From positions 15,851,096 to 15,915,095 of the forward strand of contig NC_037253.1 in the NCBI RefSeq assembly GCF_000002425.4: a DNA stretch of 64,000 bases. The letters run 5' to 3'. Positions 24,991-38,913 of the stretch are shown piece after piece (within the stretch, counting starts at the first letter, position 1; each line of letters opens with the position of its first letter). The DNA is from Physcomitrium patens (Eukaryota; Streptophyta; Bryopsida; Funariales; Funariaceae). The notes beneath the pieces are model-generated. The model saw only the letters and a program-made list of their open reading frames with translations. It was not told the DNA's origin and made no database searches. Position numbers and translations under genes: made by a program.

Positions 24991-27180
24991 GGACAAACAA
25001 TCTGGGTGCTGAAGGTCTTTTGAAGGTTTTAAAGCCTTGCAAAGAGCCACAACCAACTTAAACTCTTACTAGAATCAACAACATACATTTATCATTAAAA
25101 AAATTCATGGCAACCACAAGCCATACAATAATCCCATTTTTTGGAACCATACTCTCTTCACAGGCTTGATTTCAAGCTCACAAAGGTCACAGTTTTTAGG
25201 GTTTCAAAAAGTTCCTTTTTTTAGCTATTTTGCAGTTTCTTCCTTTGTTTCTTTTTCACAAAAAAGTCCTTCAGCAGAAGGCCCACCAAAATGCAATCTA
25301 TGAGCCCTCACTTTTGTTTTCTGTTGCTCATGACATGTGGTACTTCTGTGTTTTGATTAGAATGATTCCTCCAATGGATTGATAGCTATGTCCAATGCCA
25401 CTCTCTGAATAGCAAATGAATGAAGAAAGGGGGCAAAGATTTCCTTATGGAAGAATGTGAGAATTTATCTTCATGCCATGAACCCACCTGTGCATTTGAT
25501 CATCCATAGGCGAGGTTTGTACAAAAAACACCTGACAAGTGCCTCCCCACTTGAAAAGATGTGAACCTCTTGGATCCTTCAGTGTTAGAAAGCTTATTAT
25601 TGCTTTATATATATATATATATATATATTTGATGCTATTATTGAAAGATGCTAATTCAATGACAATAATATAAATAAGAAATGAATAAAAATCTTTGCAG
25701 TCTTGATAAATACAAGCAATAATGGAAGCAGATGTTGTCTTTGTTGTTGTTGTAGTTCATTGTTTTTTGTTTGTTAAGATGTTCTGAAAAAGCTGCAGAA
25801 TCCTGTAATGCACAGTATTCTTCAAGGAGTAGTGAATTCTTCTGCACAGTCCTTGAGTAGAACAGAACAACCTGGATGTCATCCCACAAATCCCATAAAA
25901 ATCATCCTTGAATCTCATTCATCCACAACTGAATTCAGCACAGTGCAAACCCTAAAATCAAAAGCACAAGTCTAAAGTTCTGAGTATTCCCTCTCTTCTC
26001 TTCTTAACAGTAAAACCCTCGAAGCTATTTGATATGAAGATATCCCAACAACCCAAATGATGCTTCCCCATGATTCTATATTTAAGTTTATTTATTTATT
26101 TTATTTTTTCCACCTGACACTGTTTGCATGCTAAGGAATAACAAGCAATAGGGTTCATGAAATTTCCATTGTTTGCGAGACTTGTCAATTGTTCAAATGT
26201 GTATAACTTTTAGCTTTTTTGCAAGAATTGTTTTTTTTTTCACGGGCCCGGGTAGGCAAGGGGGCTACCACAAGCAATCAATCTCATGTGAAGTCTCTTT
26301 TTGAGAGGACCAATTCCATGAGAAGAGAAGTTGGGTCATGGAAGCCATGGCATTTGCTCGTTATCCTTGCCCCACTTTTTGCTTTTTCATGATTTTTATG
26401 AGACCATATTGGGACTGCCTCATGCAAACATCAACTGCCCCTCGTTGGGATCAGAGCCAATTTGGGCAGCATTTTTAAAAAATTATTCTCATTTCTATTC
26501 TTTATTCACCATGTTGAAATATAAGGAACCACATGCCATAGAAGACAAATTGGTGGAAGCTCAAGCTCGGACTCTTTCCGAGAGTCAATGTGCATGCTCA
26601 CAAGCAAGCTCTTTAGTATGTTGATGATGTAGTATAAAAATGAAATAAAAAAGGAGAATGGACATGTTATTGGGAACCATGATCTTCCCCACCCATGTGT
26701 AAGCATTAAGTGTGAGAATTGGTCATTTGCAATGAACTCCATCTACGAAAATATTGATAGACTAGGATGGAGGTTTGTAGTTTTCTATTTAGTTGGGAAG
26801 CGTGGAGCTTCAACCTTTTGTGGTTGGCAATGATTTGGCGCATTGTGACGGCATGGTCAGTCCCTTTGAATCCCACTAAATATCTTTCTTGACATGGTTT
26901 TTTTTAACCATATTAGAATTAGTTTTAAAAAGAAGTTTAAAACTTGTCAAGTAATGAAAAGGAATCATGCCACCTAATGAAGTTCCTTGTTTTGAAGAGA
27001 GATCAAAAATATGTACAATGGTAGTATCAAGTTTTGAATGGAATGAGGTTCTTAGATTTTAAAGTAGAATGACTTTTCAAGAGCTTTAGCACATGGTGAT
27101 AGAAAATTGAGGAGGATGGGCTTTGTGGAAGTTGTGAGGAGATTACACTTTGTTGGCCTTAAGAAAAAGAGAAAAAGTAT
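24990..27180. other. Less AT-rich intergenic segment, nothing recognised
   Basis: Composition is closer to old single-copy or relic DNA than the flanks, but no frame longer than about 100 codons shows a family signature on either strand. A (TA)n tract lies at 25606-25628. It may be a long-decayed gene or element; I cannot assign it. Confidence 0.4.
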
Positions 27181-28104
27181 TAAAAATTAAGAAATTAGTA
27201 TTACTATTCTCATCCACTTTAGCTTTGTCCATATACTTGGAATCGAAATGGTACATTGGGATAATAGCAAGCAAATGATCACAACAAGGGAAGAAAGTTT
27301 GATATTGTTTTGTATTAAAAATAATAATAAAAAGAAGTGGTTATTGATGGTTTGATTGGTGTTGGTTTCTAAAAGTCTTGATGTCTTGATGTCAAAAAGA
27401 TAATGTCTTATGAAGCCCTCCAAAAATATCAACATTATATAAAATATGCTTCTATTGAGCAACAAAGAAATTTGCAAAGTCTTAACAATTTTGTTTGATT
27501 CAACGTGTGCTAGATTTGAAATAACTGTCATGTTGTGAAGCCAATCATTAGGCTTTTGAAAAGGTTGGAAGAATCTGATTGAACAGGATTATGAAAAACA
27601 GTTTTTTGAAAACATCAGATGGAGTTTTTTTTAAACATGAATCTACTTTTAATGTTCTATAGTTAAATTTTAAAAAATTACAAGTATGTACAAATAAACT
27701 TAACATAAAAAATTAAATTGGCAAAATATCATTTGTGTTTGTTTCATTTGATTACGTGATTGGATTTTTAATTTAGCTTATTATATCATTACAAATATGA
27801 TATGAATATGGCTATAGTATATTCTACTAAGAAACAAAAGCATAATTTATCGTTTTTATTTATTTATTATTATTATATTAAGTTTAGTTTACTCATAATT
27901 TTTGTGTTTTGTTATTATGTTACTGTTATTTTCATATATTTTTAATTTTTTGGCATATTTATTTATAAACATTTGTAAGTAAAGAATTAACTTTAAGATG
28001 AAAATTACAATATACAATCTGCTTAACAGGAAAGTAATGACAAGTTCATGTAACCAGAAAACTTTAAACTTCTTCAAAAATCTCTTTCTATTGATTGTTT
28101 ATGC

Positions 28105-28140
<36 letters not shown>

Positions 28141-28890
28141 CTTGAGAAACTACAATTTTTATTAATATAATATAATCAAGTTATTATCATGAATGATTTG
28201 TTTCAAAATGGTGTCAATAAAGGAATGTAATTAATATGTAAAATCGTAAAAATTTGCAAAAGATACTATTTAATTAAAAAGAATATAATAAAATATCAAT
28301 TTATAAATAAAAAATATATTTTATTATAATAGGTAATATTAAAAAATTATCATTAATCTTATTTTTGATATTTTGGCCTAGATGGATATTCTAATGATAA
28401 CATTCAAGTATAGTTTTGATAATACATTGTAAATAAATGAAATTATATTAGTAAAAAGATTTGTTTCTATAAGGATCAGGTCAAGATAAGAACAACGTTG
28501 CTATTGGAAAAATTACTCCTGATTATGATACAAGGTAGATTATTTTGAATGAATATTTACTTTAGTTTATCATGTTTTTAAAATGTTTTATCATGATTCT
28601 TTTTACCTTGTGATTACCTTGTGATTACCTTTTAATTTTAAACTTTGATATTATCAATAAAACAATTTACCCCTTAAAATCTAGATATATCTCCTCAAAA
28701 GGTGAATAGGACAATATGATTTTCAAGCTTTTAATTTCAATTCGACTAGATGATTGATATCTCTCTTACTTTAAGGTATTCTCTGTTTATTTAAAAAAAT
28801 GAAAAATGAAAGCTAGGATATGTAAGTCAAGAATGTAAGATTAATTGGTTTTGAATTGAAAAAAGTTAATTTTAATTTTAGGAGTTATGT

Positions 28891-28939
<49 letters not shown>

Positions 28940-30950
28940 GGTGTGTGTGTTTTAAATTATTTTATATAGCTACATAAAACATAACTTAATTTTTTTTATT
29001 ATTATTAATTATTTAAATCTCATATTTCTTCAAAACAATATTTGTACTTTTTACTACATAGTTCTTATCGTTTTTTCTAATATTATCAATATTTGAAGTC
29101 TTTTATGAGAAGAAGTCAACTGTAATCTATTCCATATTTAAATAAAATGGTTTTTATTAAATGTAGAGCCACTTCCAAATATTAAAGGAAAAACTCTTGA
29201 TTTATGAATTTCTCAAATAGTTGCTAATTAGTCCATAAAAGAAGATCAATTTATTCTTACTAGGTTTGAAAATAGTCTCTATCTTTAATTAACATAGTTT
29301 TATATTAATAGTTGAATAAAGCTACTAGTTTTTTAGAGAATTGTTAATGCTATGTCTCCAATTGATATTATTACACCCTATATGACCTTATTATAGACAA
29401 CTAACTAATAACATGTCTTTTTCTTTTGCACGTTTTATCTTTTAATTGCTTTGAAAAAATAAATAGTGGTTGAGAGGGAGACAATGAAAATTTTATGAAA
29501 AAAATAGATTGCAATTTTTTTTGGTTTTTTGGTTTTTTTATTTTTTTAACAAAATATTTGACTCAAAAACTATTTGATTCAAAATTTTGTTTGTTTTTTT
29601 GTTTATTTGTTTTGGTTGCCAAAAACACAAAAATACTATATATATATATATATATATATTTTCTATTTTGGTTCAATATTGTGATTAAATATTGAGTTGC
29701 TAAATGCACCCTAAGAATAGAAGCATGCTATTTAGTCAATAAAAGTTGTGTGGAGTTCATGTGGGGTGTAACAATATCAATTGGAAATAAAGCATTAACA
29801 ATTTTCTATATCTTCTATGCAATATTATTTATTTTACAATATTGTTGTGAAACATCAACTATTTCAAAAATCTAACAACTTTATAGAATAATTTATATAC
29901 ATCTACTATTACATAAAAGAAAATTTGTAAAAACAACTTGTTCAATATGTTTATTTTAAATTAACTTAACACAATCCACTGATTATTGTATGCATATTAT
30001 TCTATAAAAGGTAATTTTTGTTACAATGCTTATTTACGTGTTCAGCTTTATGTTATTCTATAAATACGATCATATCAATTTTAATGATGAGATCAATGAA
30101 GTAATCAAATTTTTATTTTTCAATCAATTTAAAAAAATACATCAGTCATCAAAAATGTTTGTTATATGAATTAAAGTTTAACTTGGGACAATTTATTGCT
30201 GTGATTTCAGAAGATTTTTATACATAACACACATGTATTGAAAAAAATAACTAAAAAAGCTTATTCTTCTATAATTTATTTTTATTATAATATTATAATA
30301 AATGTAAAATATAAAAAACCAATTGTGGAATTGGTTGTGTTTCTTTCATTCCTTTATTTAAGTATAAAATAATTAGAATACTATTACAAAGCCACAATTA
30401 TGCCATGACATACAATTCTGTAATAAGTGAAGAGACTATTGTTCTTCAATAAAAAGAAATCACTTAACTTTCTACTTTTGTAGCCAAATAAAATATAAAT
30501 TTTTTCTTTACATACTGAAGCAACATGACTCCTGATTCACCTAAATTATTTATATAGATTATATCTAATATTACAATATATATATAGAGAGAGATACGAT
30601 TTATTTTTAGGATAAATTTTGTAAGTGTATACCCTTATATTAGTTATTTAATTCTAGATATATTAATTCTAATTGATTATATATATATATACCATCTTTT
30701 TTTGTCCTGCAAGAATTATAAAACTTGAATCTTGGTATAAGCCTTAAGTGGTTAAAAATAAAAATTTATGTGAATAATAATATTAATGATATTTTTACTA
30801 AAATTATAATATCATTATTGAATTTATTTTATCTTTTAACTAATAATAATCCATTTTTTAATAATAAAACTAATAACACACAACAAAGAAAAATAAAATA
30901 AACTTTCTACCATTTGCAATAATTCTTATTTTAATGAAATTTGAAATAGA
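27180..30950. other. AT-rich intergenic DNA with microsatellites
   Basis: No gene seen. Contains (TA)n at about 28106-28135, (TA)n running into (GT)n at 28891-28950, and (TA)n at 29637-29659. Confidence 0.7.
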
Positions 30951-33920
30951 TTTGATAATAGGAAGATTTTGTCACTGTTTGTGGTGGGTGAAGTGCCATA
31001 CACATGTTCTTTTCTTATTCATTCTCCATTGAAATACACATCATTTTGTTAATGCTCTTTTGCATCATCTGAATTACCTCTTATCAATTTTGTTGAAAAA
31101 AGTTGACTGAACTTCTACCCACTACAACTTTACATCGTATACTTTACATACCACTAACAAGAATGTTTCTGTTAAACTCCAGCTGTGGAATCCAAACAAG
31201 AATTTGCGTAGTTTCTTCAAACTTCAAAAAGTTAGGTAGTGAAATCACGGAAAGAAGTTTGTTGCATGAAGTGTGCAGTTCAAACACGCCATGACAGTCA
31301 CAAAGCTGGAAAACACTTGCCAGCAGTTTAACAGCTGCTCGCAGGAATCAAACTAGACTATCCTTTGTTAACCAGACAAGTACCTTTGCACTGATAATGA
31401 TCTTGCTGCGAGTTTTTGATCCCTGGCGTGGCAAATGGCGATTGAGAAATAGACCGACCTTCCAGTGTAAGTGATGAGTTTTGAACACCAAACACAGATT
31501 AATCAGCAAGTGGTGGAGCAGACAATGATACGAAGGGCAGTCTGCCATAGCCATTGTGCTTAAAACGGGGTGAATTCGAAGGCGGTTGAAATTCTTTGAT
31601 GCTTGATTACAGCGAACACTTCATGTGTCTATCACTCCACCTACATCGGCTGTTAGTGTTCAGAACCTTAGCACTTGACATGTTTCCAGGATTCAAGATG
31701 TGAGCCTGAGTTGTTATCCTCTTTCAGGCAAGTGTCATGGCCTTGTCACAAAAACCACCTCTGCAAATAAAACCTCCACAGATGTGTACTCGTTTGTCCC
31801 TCCCGGAGATTTGTTAGCCACGATGCCCGGTTCTGCAAATGCTCTGTACTGGGGGGACCTCAAATTGCACTGCACTTGTATAATTTCTGTGCAAATCTAA
31901 TCTGTCATCTGGAGATAGATGAAAACACACTCCTGCACTTGGTCGTCGTGGAGACCTAGAGTTTCTAATGTTTTTCAACCCCTGCACAAAGTTACTACAA
32001 TGTTACGGTAATAAGTTCAGGGGCCGGATAAGTTAAGCAACAACATTATGCAACTTGTCCTGAATGCTTGTCTAGACAGTTGTGGGTACAGCCCTGCTGC
32101 AGCCGGGTAGCCAGGATGAAAACAGCATCATGGTCACCACAAAAGTGTCTGGTTTCTCTCCTGCCTTCACATGGAATATCCTTCACTATCTGAACCTGTC
32201 GCAAATCTAACCTTACAACTGTACCACCTCTCATCAGTCATGTATCTCAAAAACTGGGCTCCACGTCGCGGTTTTGACACTTTTAATAGAAACATGTTTC
32301 AAGAAAATACCCCATTGATGTGCACAGTTCCCTTGAATAGAAGACTTCAGGATTACTTGTGTTTCTTAGGGATGACAATCGAAAGCCAATGTAAGCATTG
32401 GGAGGAACAAGGTTCAGCCACGACATATTTAAGTATCATTTAATTAGGTGTGGCCTCTTGGCCGAGTCACTCTCTCGCTCAAGTTGCAGCCATCCTACGT
32501 TCTGCGTGGAGCAGGGGACGAATTCACAAAAAATGTCTCAAGTGGAGAAAAGAATATTATATGCGCAAAAAGAGAACAGAAAAACTGTACAGTCTGAATG
32601 GAGTTGTTCGGAGAAAGGATTCAGAACAGATCACATGGAATTCACCACATCGTCTTTTTAGGCACACACCATCTCAGCACTCATCAGATGTTCACCTTGT
32701 TATTCTCCCAGATTGGGTAATGGAACCATCATTATGCAATACGAGGCAAAGTGCAATCAGACCCTGGTCGATTAAGCAATCAATGCAAATTCGTCTGTGC
32801 CTGAGAGTATGGTGGTTACAGTTCAATGGAAGCAGAGAAAACTGTAACATGTAGTTCATTAGTATTTCAACCATAGAAGAATAGGTTTCATACATAGGGC
32901 AGGTTACATGCAGTTTATCGGACTGAAAATGTGTTGTACAAACGAAGCTCAGCGGTTTTGGATAAATCCTATCCAGTCCTCTCAGAAGTAGAACGGTTTC
33001 AATGTCAGGTGACATTGGTGAGGATATAATAGTGTAGATTTTGAACCATAATTATCAATGTGTATACTGAAACCAGTTACGTCTGCAGACGCTACAGAGG
33101 GCATTTCATTAAGCAAGCACTAAACAATCGTTTCACACTGACCGATTCAATTTAAGTTCATCAATTCGACTGATTTCGAGACACTCTGTAATAGAGAATG
33201 AAAAAAAAAAAACTAATAGCCAAATCAAACACATTCGTGTCACCAAATGTCAGGGTCTTCTGCTGCAAATAATCACAAAGCAAAAGCTTTTGATGACATA
33301 CCGAAATCAATGGTCCGCCACTAAACGTTTATGGAGAACACATGTCAAACTGTGGACATAAGACTGATCCATACGTACAAACGAGTCAACCAGATACTCA
33401 AACTTTCGGACCGAAAATTTTGTGATCACAACTGAGAAGACAAGTGCTGCCCTGTTTCCATGAACAAGCAATGATTTAACGCAACGGATGTCCATTTTGA
33501 ATCAAATAGACACACCTCCACGAAGGTTTCAAAGTATCAAAAAAAGATACTTTCCCGCGAAGCATACCATAAAATATACGCACTAGATCTGAATGAACAC
33601 ATCTGACCGCCTCTCTCCTCTCTCAAATAAACAATGCAATGCGCTGCAGCGAGCCGATGACTATACCTATCATGACCTTAGCAAGATAAGTCATGCCCAA
33701 AATGGCAGGATGAACTACAATAACTGTGAAAAGATCACAGTTGATCTGCCCTAACGTCCAATTAAATCGGGTTTGAAAAAGTGTATGCAGTATACGGAAG
33801 TAGCCTTCAAAGAATCAGACCGTCCGAATGTGTCGAACGAATACGAGGACAAAATGGAAGGACAATATTTAGGATCATTAGAAGGATTATCGATACATTG
33901 AATCAAGGAATGTTAGGGAT
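30950..33920 (-). other. 3' flank of the PRA1 gene, no protein recognised
   Basis: This is moderately GC-rich DNA next to the PRA1 stop codon. Overlapping short frames (the longest at 32450-32854, 134 codons, plus strand) have no recognisable domain. The composition suggests a long 3' UTR with introns, or a non-coding transcript, but no splice structure can be supported. A tRNA-like GGCCGAGT near 32459 is not part of a cloverleaf. Confidence 0.35.
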
Positions 33921-34544
33921 CTACACATGGGACATCATTTGCGGCACTCCAGTTCCAGATGAGAGAAACGACAAAAAGCCACCAGCCGACTCTTGCTCGT
34001 CGAGGAAAAGGTCGTCAGGAACGCGGTAAGCACCGTGAGCAAAACAGATGGCCCCTCCAATTAGAAGCGCAGAGATCAAAATAGATCCGACACTCGTCAT
34101 GAAGATCATGATAATGGTGAAGACGCTCATGCCGAGCAGAACCTCCCTTTCACTGAACGTCCGGCCGTTGATGACAAGAGGCTCTGAGCGAATGAGGTAG
34201 AGATAGACCCATCCAGCCAAGAGAGCTAAAAGGAAGAACAAAGCTCCAGGGTTGAAGATCAAGCTCAGCGCAACGACTCCGGTCAGAATAATCGAGTAGT
34301 TAATGCGGAAGTAGAACCAATTCTTCCTCGCCCTCGTGATCGCCTCGCTGAACGACTCCGGCTTCGCCAGCTGCGAACGGTCGGCCACCTCCGCCCAAGG
34401 CCGCTTCTGGGCTAGGGCGAGGTTAACCGCATCCTGCGCTCTCCCTGCAAACGCCCAAAACGTCGCCTGGGACGGCGTCACACCCACAGTTGCTCCTCCT
34501 TGCTGACTAACAGGTATAACGGGAGGCTGGCTCGCAGGGGCCAT
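33921..34544 (-). CDS. PRA1: PRA1 family protein (prenylated Rab acceptor)
   Basis: Single open frame of 207 residues, ATG at 34542-34544 read on the minus strand. The PRA1 domain covers about residues 58-190: FSEAITRARKNWFYFRINY before the membrane part, then hydrophobic segments at about 83-97, 101-117, 137-153 and 155-171, with the family's typical RSEPLVINGRTFSEREV loop between the two hairpins and ISALLIGGAICFAHGAYR-like sequence near the end. The start is supported by the length normal for plant PRA1.B-type proteins and by the Ala/Pro/Gln-rich N-terminus common in them. PRA1 proteins sit in ER, Golgi or endosomal membranes and act with prenylated Rab GTPases in vesicle traffic. There is no intron in the coding region and no sign of damage. 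Confidence 0.95.
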   Translation of the reverse strand: MAPASQPPVIPVSQQGGATVGVTPSQATFWAFAGRAQDAVNLALAQKRPWAEVADRSQLAKPESFSEAITRARKNWFYFRINYSIILTGVVALSLIFNPGALFFLLALLAGWVYLYLIRSEPLVINGRTFSEREVLLGMSVFTIIMIFMTSVGSILISALLIGGAICFAHGAYRVPDDLFLDEQESAGGFLSFLSSGTGVPQMMSHV

Positions 34545-35110
34545 GTCCGCTCCAAATCCTCAAACCCTAGATCAATCCGCACAACCCCAATATTAAACCC
34601 ACGACCAAAAACCTATATCCCGCAAGGAAAACCTCTCTAAAACGCTTCCGATTCCAACCCACAACACCAACACCTACGCGAAAACCTCCATTGCAACACG
34701 AAATCGCCAAAACACAACCCCTACACGTAAATCAGCAACCTCGGCACCCACCAGATCGCCCTCGAAATTGCACCAAAACGCGTCAGACAAAGCTCCTTCA
34801 CGACGCACGAGCGCAACGCGGATCTGAGCCGAGAACGGTCACGCCCCGCGAGGAAAAATCATGTGTGATTGGCGGAGTTCAAGTGGGCAACAACGTGACC
34901 TCGATGATTAGGCCTCCCTCGCTCTCCACAGGAGGAGGAGGAGCTCCAGAGCCCAGTCAGTTCCCCCTCGACGATTCATTGAGGGAAACTTCCTCGGCCT
35001 TGCTTTGGGAACCTTCCTTGCGAGCGCAATGGTTTGCGTTCCCGCCCACCCCCTTGCATTGCGAACTTTGGGAACGCGTGAATGATTTGAGTGGTGGTTT
35101 GTTGATGGAG
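34545..35110 (-). promoter_or_regulatory. 5' leader and promoter region of the PRA1 gene
   Basis: GC-richer sequence immediately upstream of the PRA1 start, ending in AT-rich DNA. Plus-strand open frames here (34691-35194) run antisense to the presumed leader and have no domain signature. Exact start site not visible. Confidence 0.4.
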
Positions 35111-35527
35111 TTGGTGTTGTCAAATTGTTTATTTATTTATTTATTTATTTATTTATTTGTGTATTATTATAATGAGGATGAGATTAATCCTTAGTTATGA
35201 AATGGTTTCATAATCTTTACTTCAATTGTTCTAGCGTGTCTTGTGGATTTCTTACCCTTCCTTCTAGTTATTTTTAAATTGTATGATGTGAGCTTTTCTA
35301 CATTTTAAAATGTAGAAGAAAACCATGTGGACAATCATGTGTCATTGATCAAGGCAGATTAATCTCTGAACATGTATATTTTGATTGATGTTGTTTATTT
35401 ATCTTCAGTATGAAATGAACATTTTAATCATTATCAGTGATATTAATTTGATTATAATTACAGATTGGTCGTAGAACATTAAAAACACTACTTCAAATTA
35501 TTGCATAATTTTATTTTTGCATTCAAG

Positions 35528-35563
<36 letters not shown>

Positions 35564-36701
35564 TTTAAAAATGTATATGTTAATTTATAAATTTAAATCA
35601 AAATACTATAGAATTTATCAAATAAAAACTAATTTGCATAGTATATAGCAAGTTTTAAAATTACTTATTAAAGTATAAGATATATTATTAAATATAAATC
35701 AATGCTTATTGATATAGATATGTGTTTGTTTGTGTGTGTGTTAGTATTAAAATATGATATACTATTAGACATAATGACAATATTGGTAAAATTAAATAAC
35801 TATGACAATAAAATAATTGGATTATATTTACTATACATATTTTTGATTACTTTAGCAATACCTTAATTAAAGTAAGATATTAAATTATAATTTGAATCTA
35901 AAATTATATCTATTTATGGCATGCCAAATAATCATAACAAAAAAAAATGATGATCTTAATATAGCATAGTTGCAAAGCTTTAAACAATCAACCCTGTCGA
36001 CTATCTTCAATGTATCAAAATATATTGGCAATGCTATAAAATTATTGCCAATTCTAGGTACAACATAGATGTCTAAGTAAAATTTTCTATTAACCAAGTT
36101 AGAAGCAAGTTGCTATTTCTATCATATATTTTGTTTTAGTTGCAAAAAAAACTAATTAATATTTAGCAAGCAAAGAATTATATTGAAGAAAAATGAATAA
36201 TATTTAGATAAATATTATAAATATTATTAGTATGATCTTTTTCATATATTAAACAAAAAAAGATAAGAAATATAGATGAAATAAAATATTAAAATAAAAT
36301 AGACTTAATGAAATAATAGAAAAATAATAATACTTAAATTGATTGAAATTATATATTGAAAAAAGTATATGTATGTACGTATGTACATATATATATATAT
36401 ATTTGTATGTACGTATGTGTATCTATATTTATATGATTCAAATAAATATAAATAAACTTTACAATACCAATATAATTAAATACAAATAAGAAAAATAATG
36501 TTAGATGATTTGTTTTTTAAAGATGTATGAAAGAAACTAATTAAATGTAAGTTGAACCTACAAGTATTTTTAGATGCATCATATAGCCATACAATGTTTT
36601 TTAGAAGTTTATTATAATTATGGATTAAACCTATTAATAACTTATATTCTTGAGTTACAAGCCTTGTAAACTTTAAAACATTTTGATGGATATTTCTTAA
36701 G

Positions 36702-36737
<36 letters not shown>

Positions 36738-37349
36738 CTATTTATTTTTAATTTTTAGATTTTTTAAAATTTTAATATGTATTAAATATTATTTATTAAA
36801 TTTAATAATATAAAATAATATCAAGTTCCTTACAAATAAATTTTATCTATTGAATAATTTTTTATAAAGCAAAAAATGTTTTATTTAGATATCGGTCACA
36901 TTAATTGATAATCCTTTATGTATATGCATATGTATATATACATATATTTAAATCTATGTATATAATATCATATAAATTAAATTTTTATATGAATATTAAA
37001 GATTCTATTATATAGTACTAATTAATTAATTAATTTGAATTACATTAATTAATATAAAATTATTAATATATTTAACAAAAAATTTAATTTTAACATATCT
37101 AGATAAAGTTTTAGGTGAATTTTTGTATGAAATAGATATTAAAGGAGATTATATGAAAAAAATTAAAAAATTAAAACAGTGGTTCTGTTTGATCTAATAA
37201 AGATTAAATTGAACCACAGTTTTAATTTTTTAATTAGTATTTTTTAGTCTATCTACTTTGGTATGTATATATTTTTCATATATTTTATCAGATAGAAATA
37301 TTGTATTTTTTAACTTAAATAATAATTGATATTATTATATATACATATC
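35110..37349. other. AT-rich intergenic DNA with microsatellites
   Basis: No gene seen. A (TTTA)n tract lies at 35128-35158, and (TA)n tracts at about 35528-35560 and 36706-36734. Confidence 0.7.
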
Positions 37350-37563
37350 GGGAGTTGTTAAAGCCACACCCCCTTCACAACTCATGATTCATTTTTGTAC
37401 AAGTTCCATGTCCCCCACCCCATTCCCATCCCACATCCCCGTTATCATACCCGGACCCCGCCACCCTCTGGGATCGACCCTGCCACCCGGCCCCAACCCC
37501 ACCCCGTGCCCACTTTCCCCGACCCACTTTAGCCAAAAAATTAATGATATGTGTATGTATGTT

Positions 37564-37602
<39 letters not shown>

Positions 37603-38465
37603 TGGAAGTCAACAATGATTTGTGCAACATAAAGTAGAAATGCTTCTGATTTTGTTAAGGCTAAGATCATATCTGTCTTTATTTATTCAATTAGAATCGT
37701 TCATTTTAATTTATTAACTTTAATATGGACAATTAAATTTTTTTGTAACATCGACGTGACTAATTTATTACATTAATTATTTTTTAATAATTTTAAAATT
37801 ACTATTGAGTTTTGGTGTGTGTATACATAAATATTCTGGAATTTTGAAATAAAAGTCACTAAATGCTTTACTTCAAAAGTCTGTGCATAATGGATATTTT
37901 AAAAGTATATGCTGATTCCAAAATTATTCTGATTAAAATCAATGTATTTCATCATTAAAACTGAGCTTTAAAATATTTTTTCGTTAACCTTATATAATTA
38001 TTTAAGATTTTAAAAAGTAAAATAAAATAATGATAGATATATAAGTTTTTTATTCTAATGAAACATAAGATCATGGATAGCATTTAATATAAAGAAGTGA
38101 TACAATAATAATAATAATAAAAAAAAACCACCGGTGGATGGTTTGGCCATAATGAAAAATATATTGGTAAGAAATAACCACAATAATCCGATTCTTTATT
38201 AGTATTTAACCTTTCATAATGATTTTTTAGAATCTAAAAATAAATGGGTTATATAATCTAGATTATATATTTAACTTATTAACAATATTAATTTAGTGCG
38301 TATACGTATTGCTGCTTTGATAAGCAGTTAAAAAATTATAATTTATAAATTAGATATGATTTCTTGAAGACTTGGATTCATATCTAAATTGTAACGTAAA
38401 GATGAGAGCAAATCAAATACCCAAATAAAGAAAAAAAAAGTATATTTACATATATAATTAAACAT

Positions 38466-38514
<49 letters not shown>

Positions 38515-38699
38515 ATTTTTGGTAGTGCCATGACTAAAGGAAGAGGGGGAAAATAAGGGGGTGACGTGGGGACAAGGGGGGTTGGGTCGGGGAGAGTGGG
38601 TAGGGGGTGGGGTTGGGGTTGATGAATATGGTAAGAGACATTGACTTTGTACAAAAATGAATCATGAGTTGGATAGCGGGTGTGGTTTTAACAAGTCCC
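37350..38699. mobile_element. 1.35 kb element with about 65 bp inverted ends (non-autonomous DNA transposon candidate)
   Basis: The left end begins GGGAGTTGTTAAAGCCACAC (37350). The right end, read in reverse complement from 38699, begins GGGACTTGTTAAAACCACAC. Both continue into a shared CAACTCATGATTCATTTTTG block, so about 65 bases match with few differences. Inside each end lies a C-rich block (37410-37530, and its counterpart on the other strand at 38530-38640); the middle is AT-rich with (TA)n at 37567-37599 and 38484-38511. TA-rich flanks on both sides hide any target duplication. There is no transposase frame. It could instead be two separate short elements facing outwards. Confidence 0.55.
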
Positions 38700-38878
38700 T
38701 ATATAAATATACATCCTTTAAATGTGATTAAGTATAAATTTAATCATATTGACTTATATTTTTTTATATTATTATTATTATTTTTTTAAAGAATACCAAA
38801 TTAATTGGTCATTATGATTGCAATTAGATTTCTAACATTGTTTAAATTTAAAATAGATCTATTCAATGATATTCAGAG

Positions 38879-38910
<32 letters not shown>

Positions 38911-38913
<3 letters not shown>

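Noticed and set aside
32440..32480. tRNA-like GGCCGAGT motif
   Set aside because: No acceptor stem or anticodon arm can be formed around it.
32450..32854. 134-codon plus-strand frame in the PRA1 3' flank
   Set aside because: Basic, low-information sequence without domain match. Two other frames overlap it, and there is no start context or splice structure to support it.
34691..35194. 167-codon plus-strand frame next to PRA1
   Set aside because: Antisense to the presumed PRA1 leader. It ends in a (TTTA)n-derived LFIYLFIYLF stretch and has no recognisable domain.
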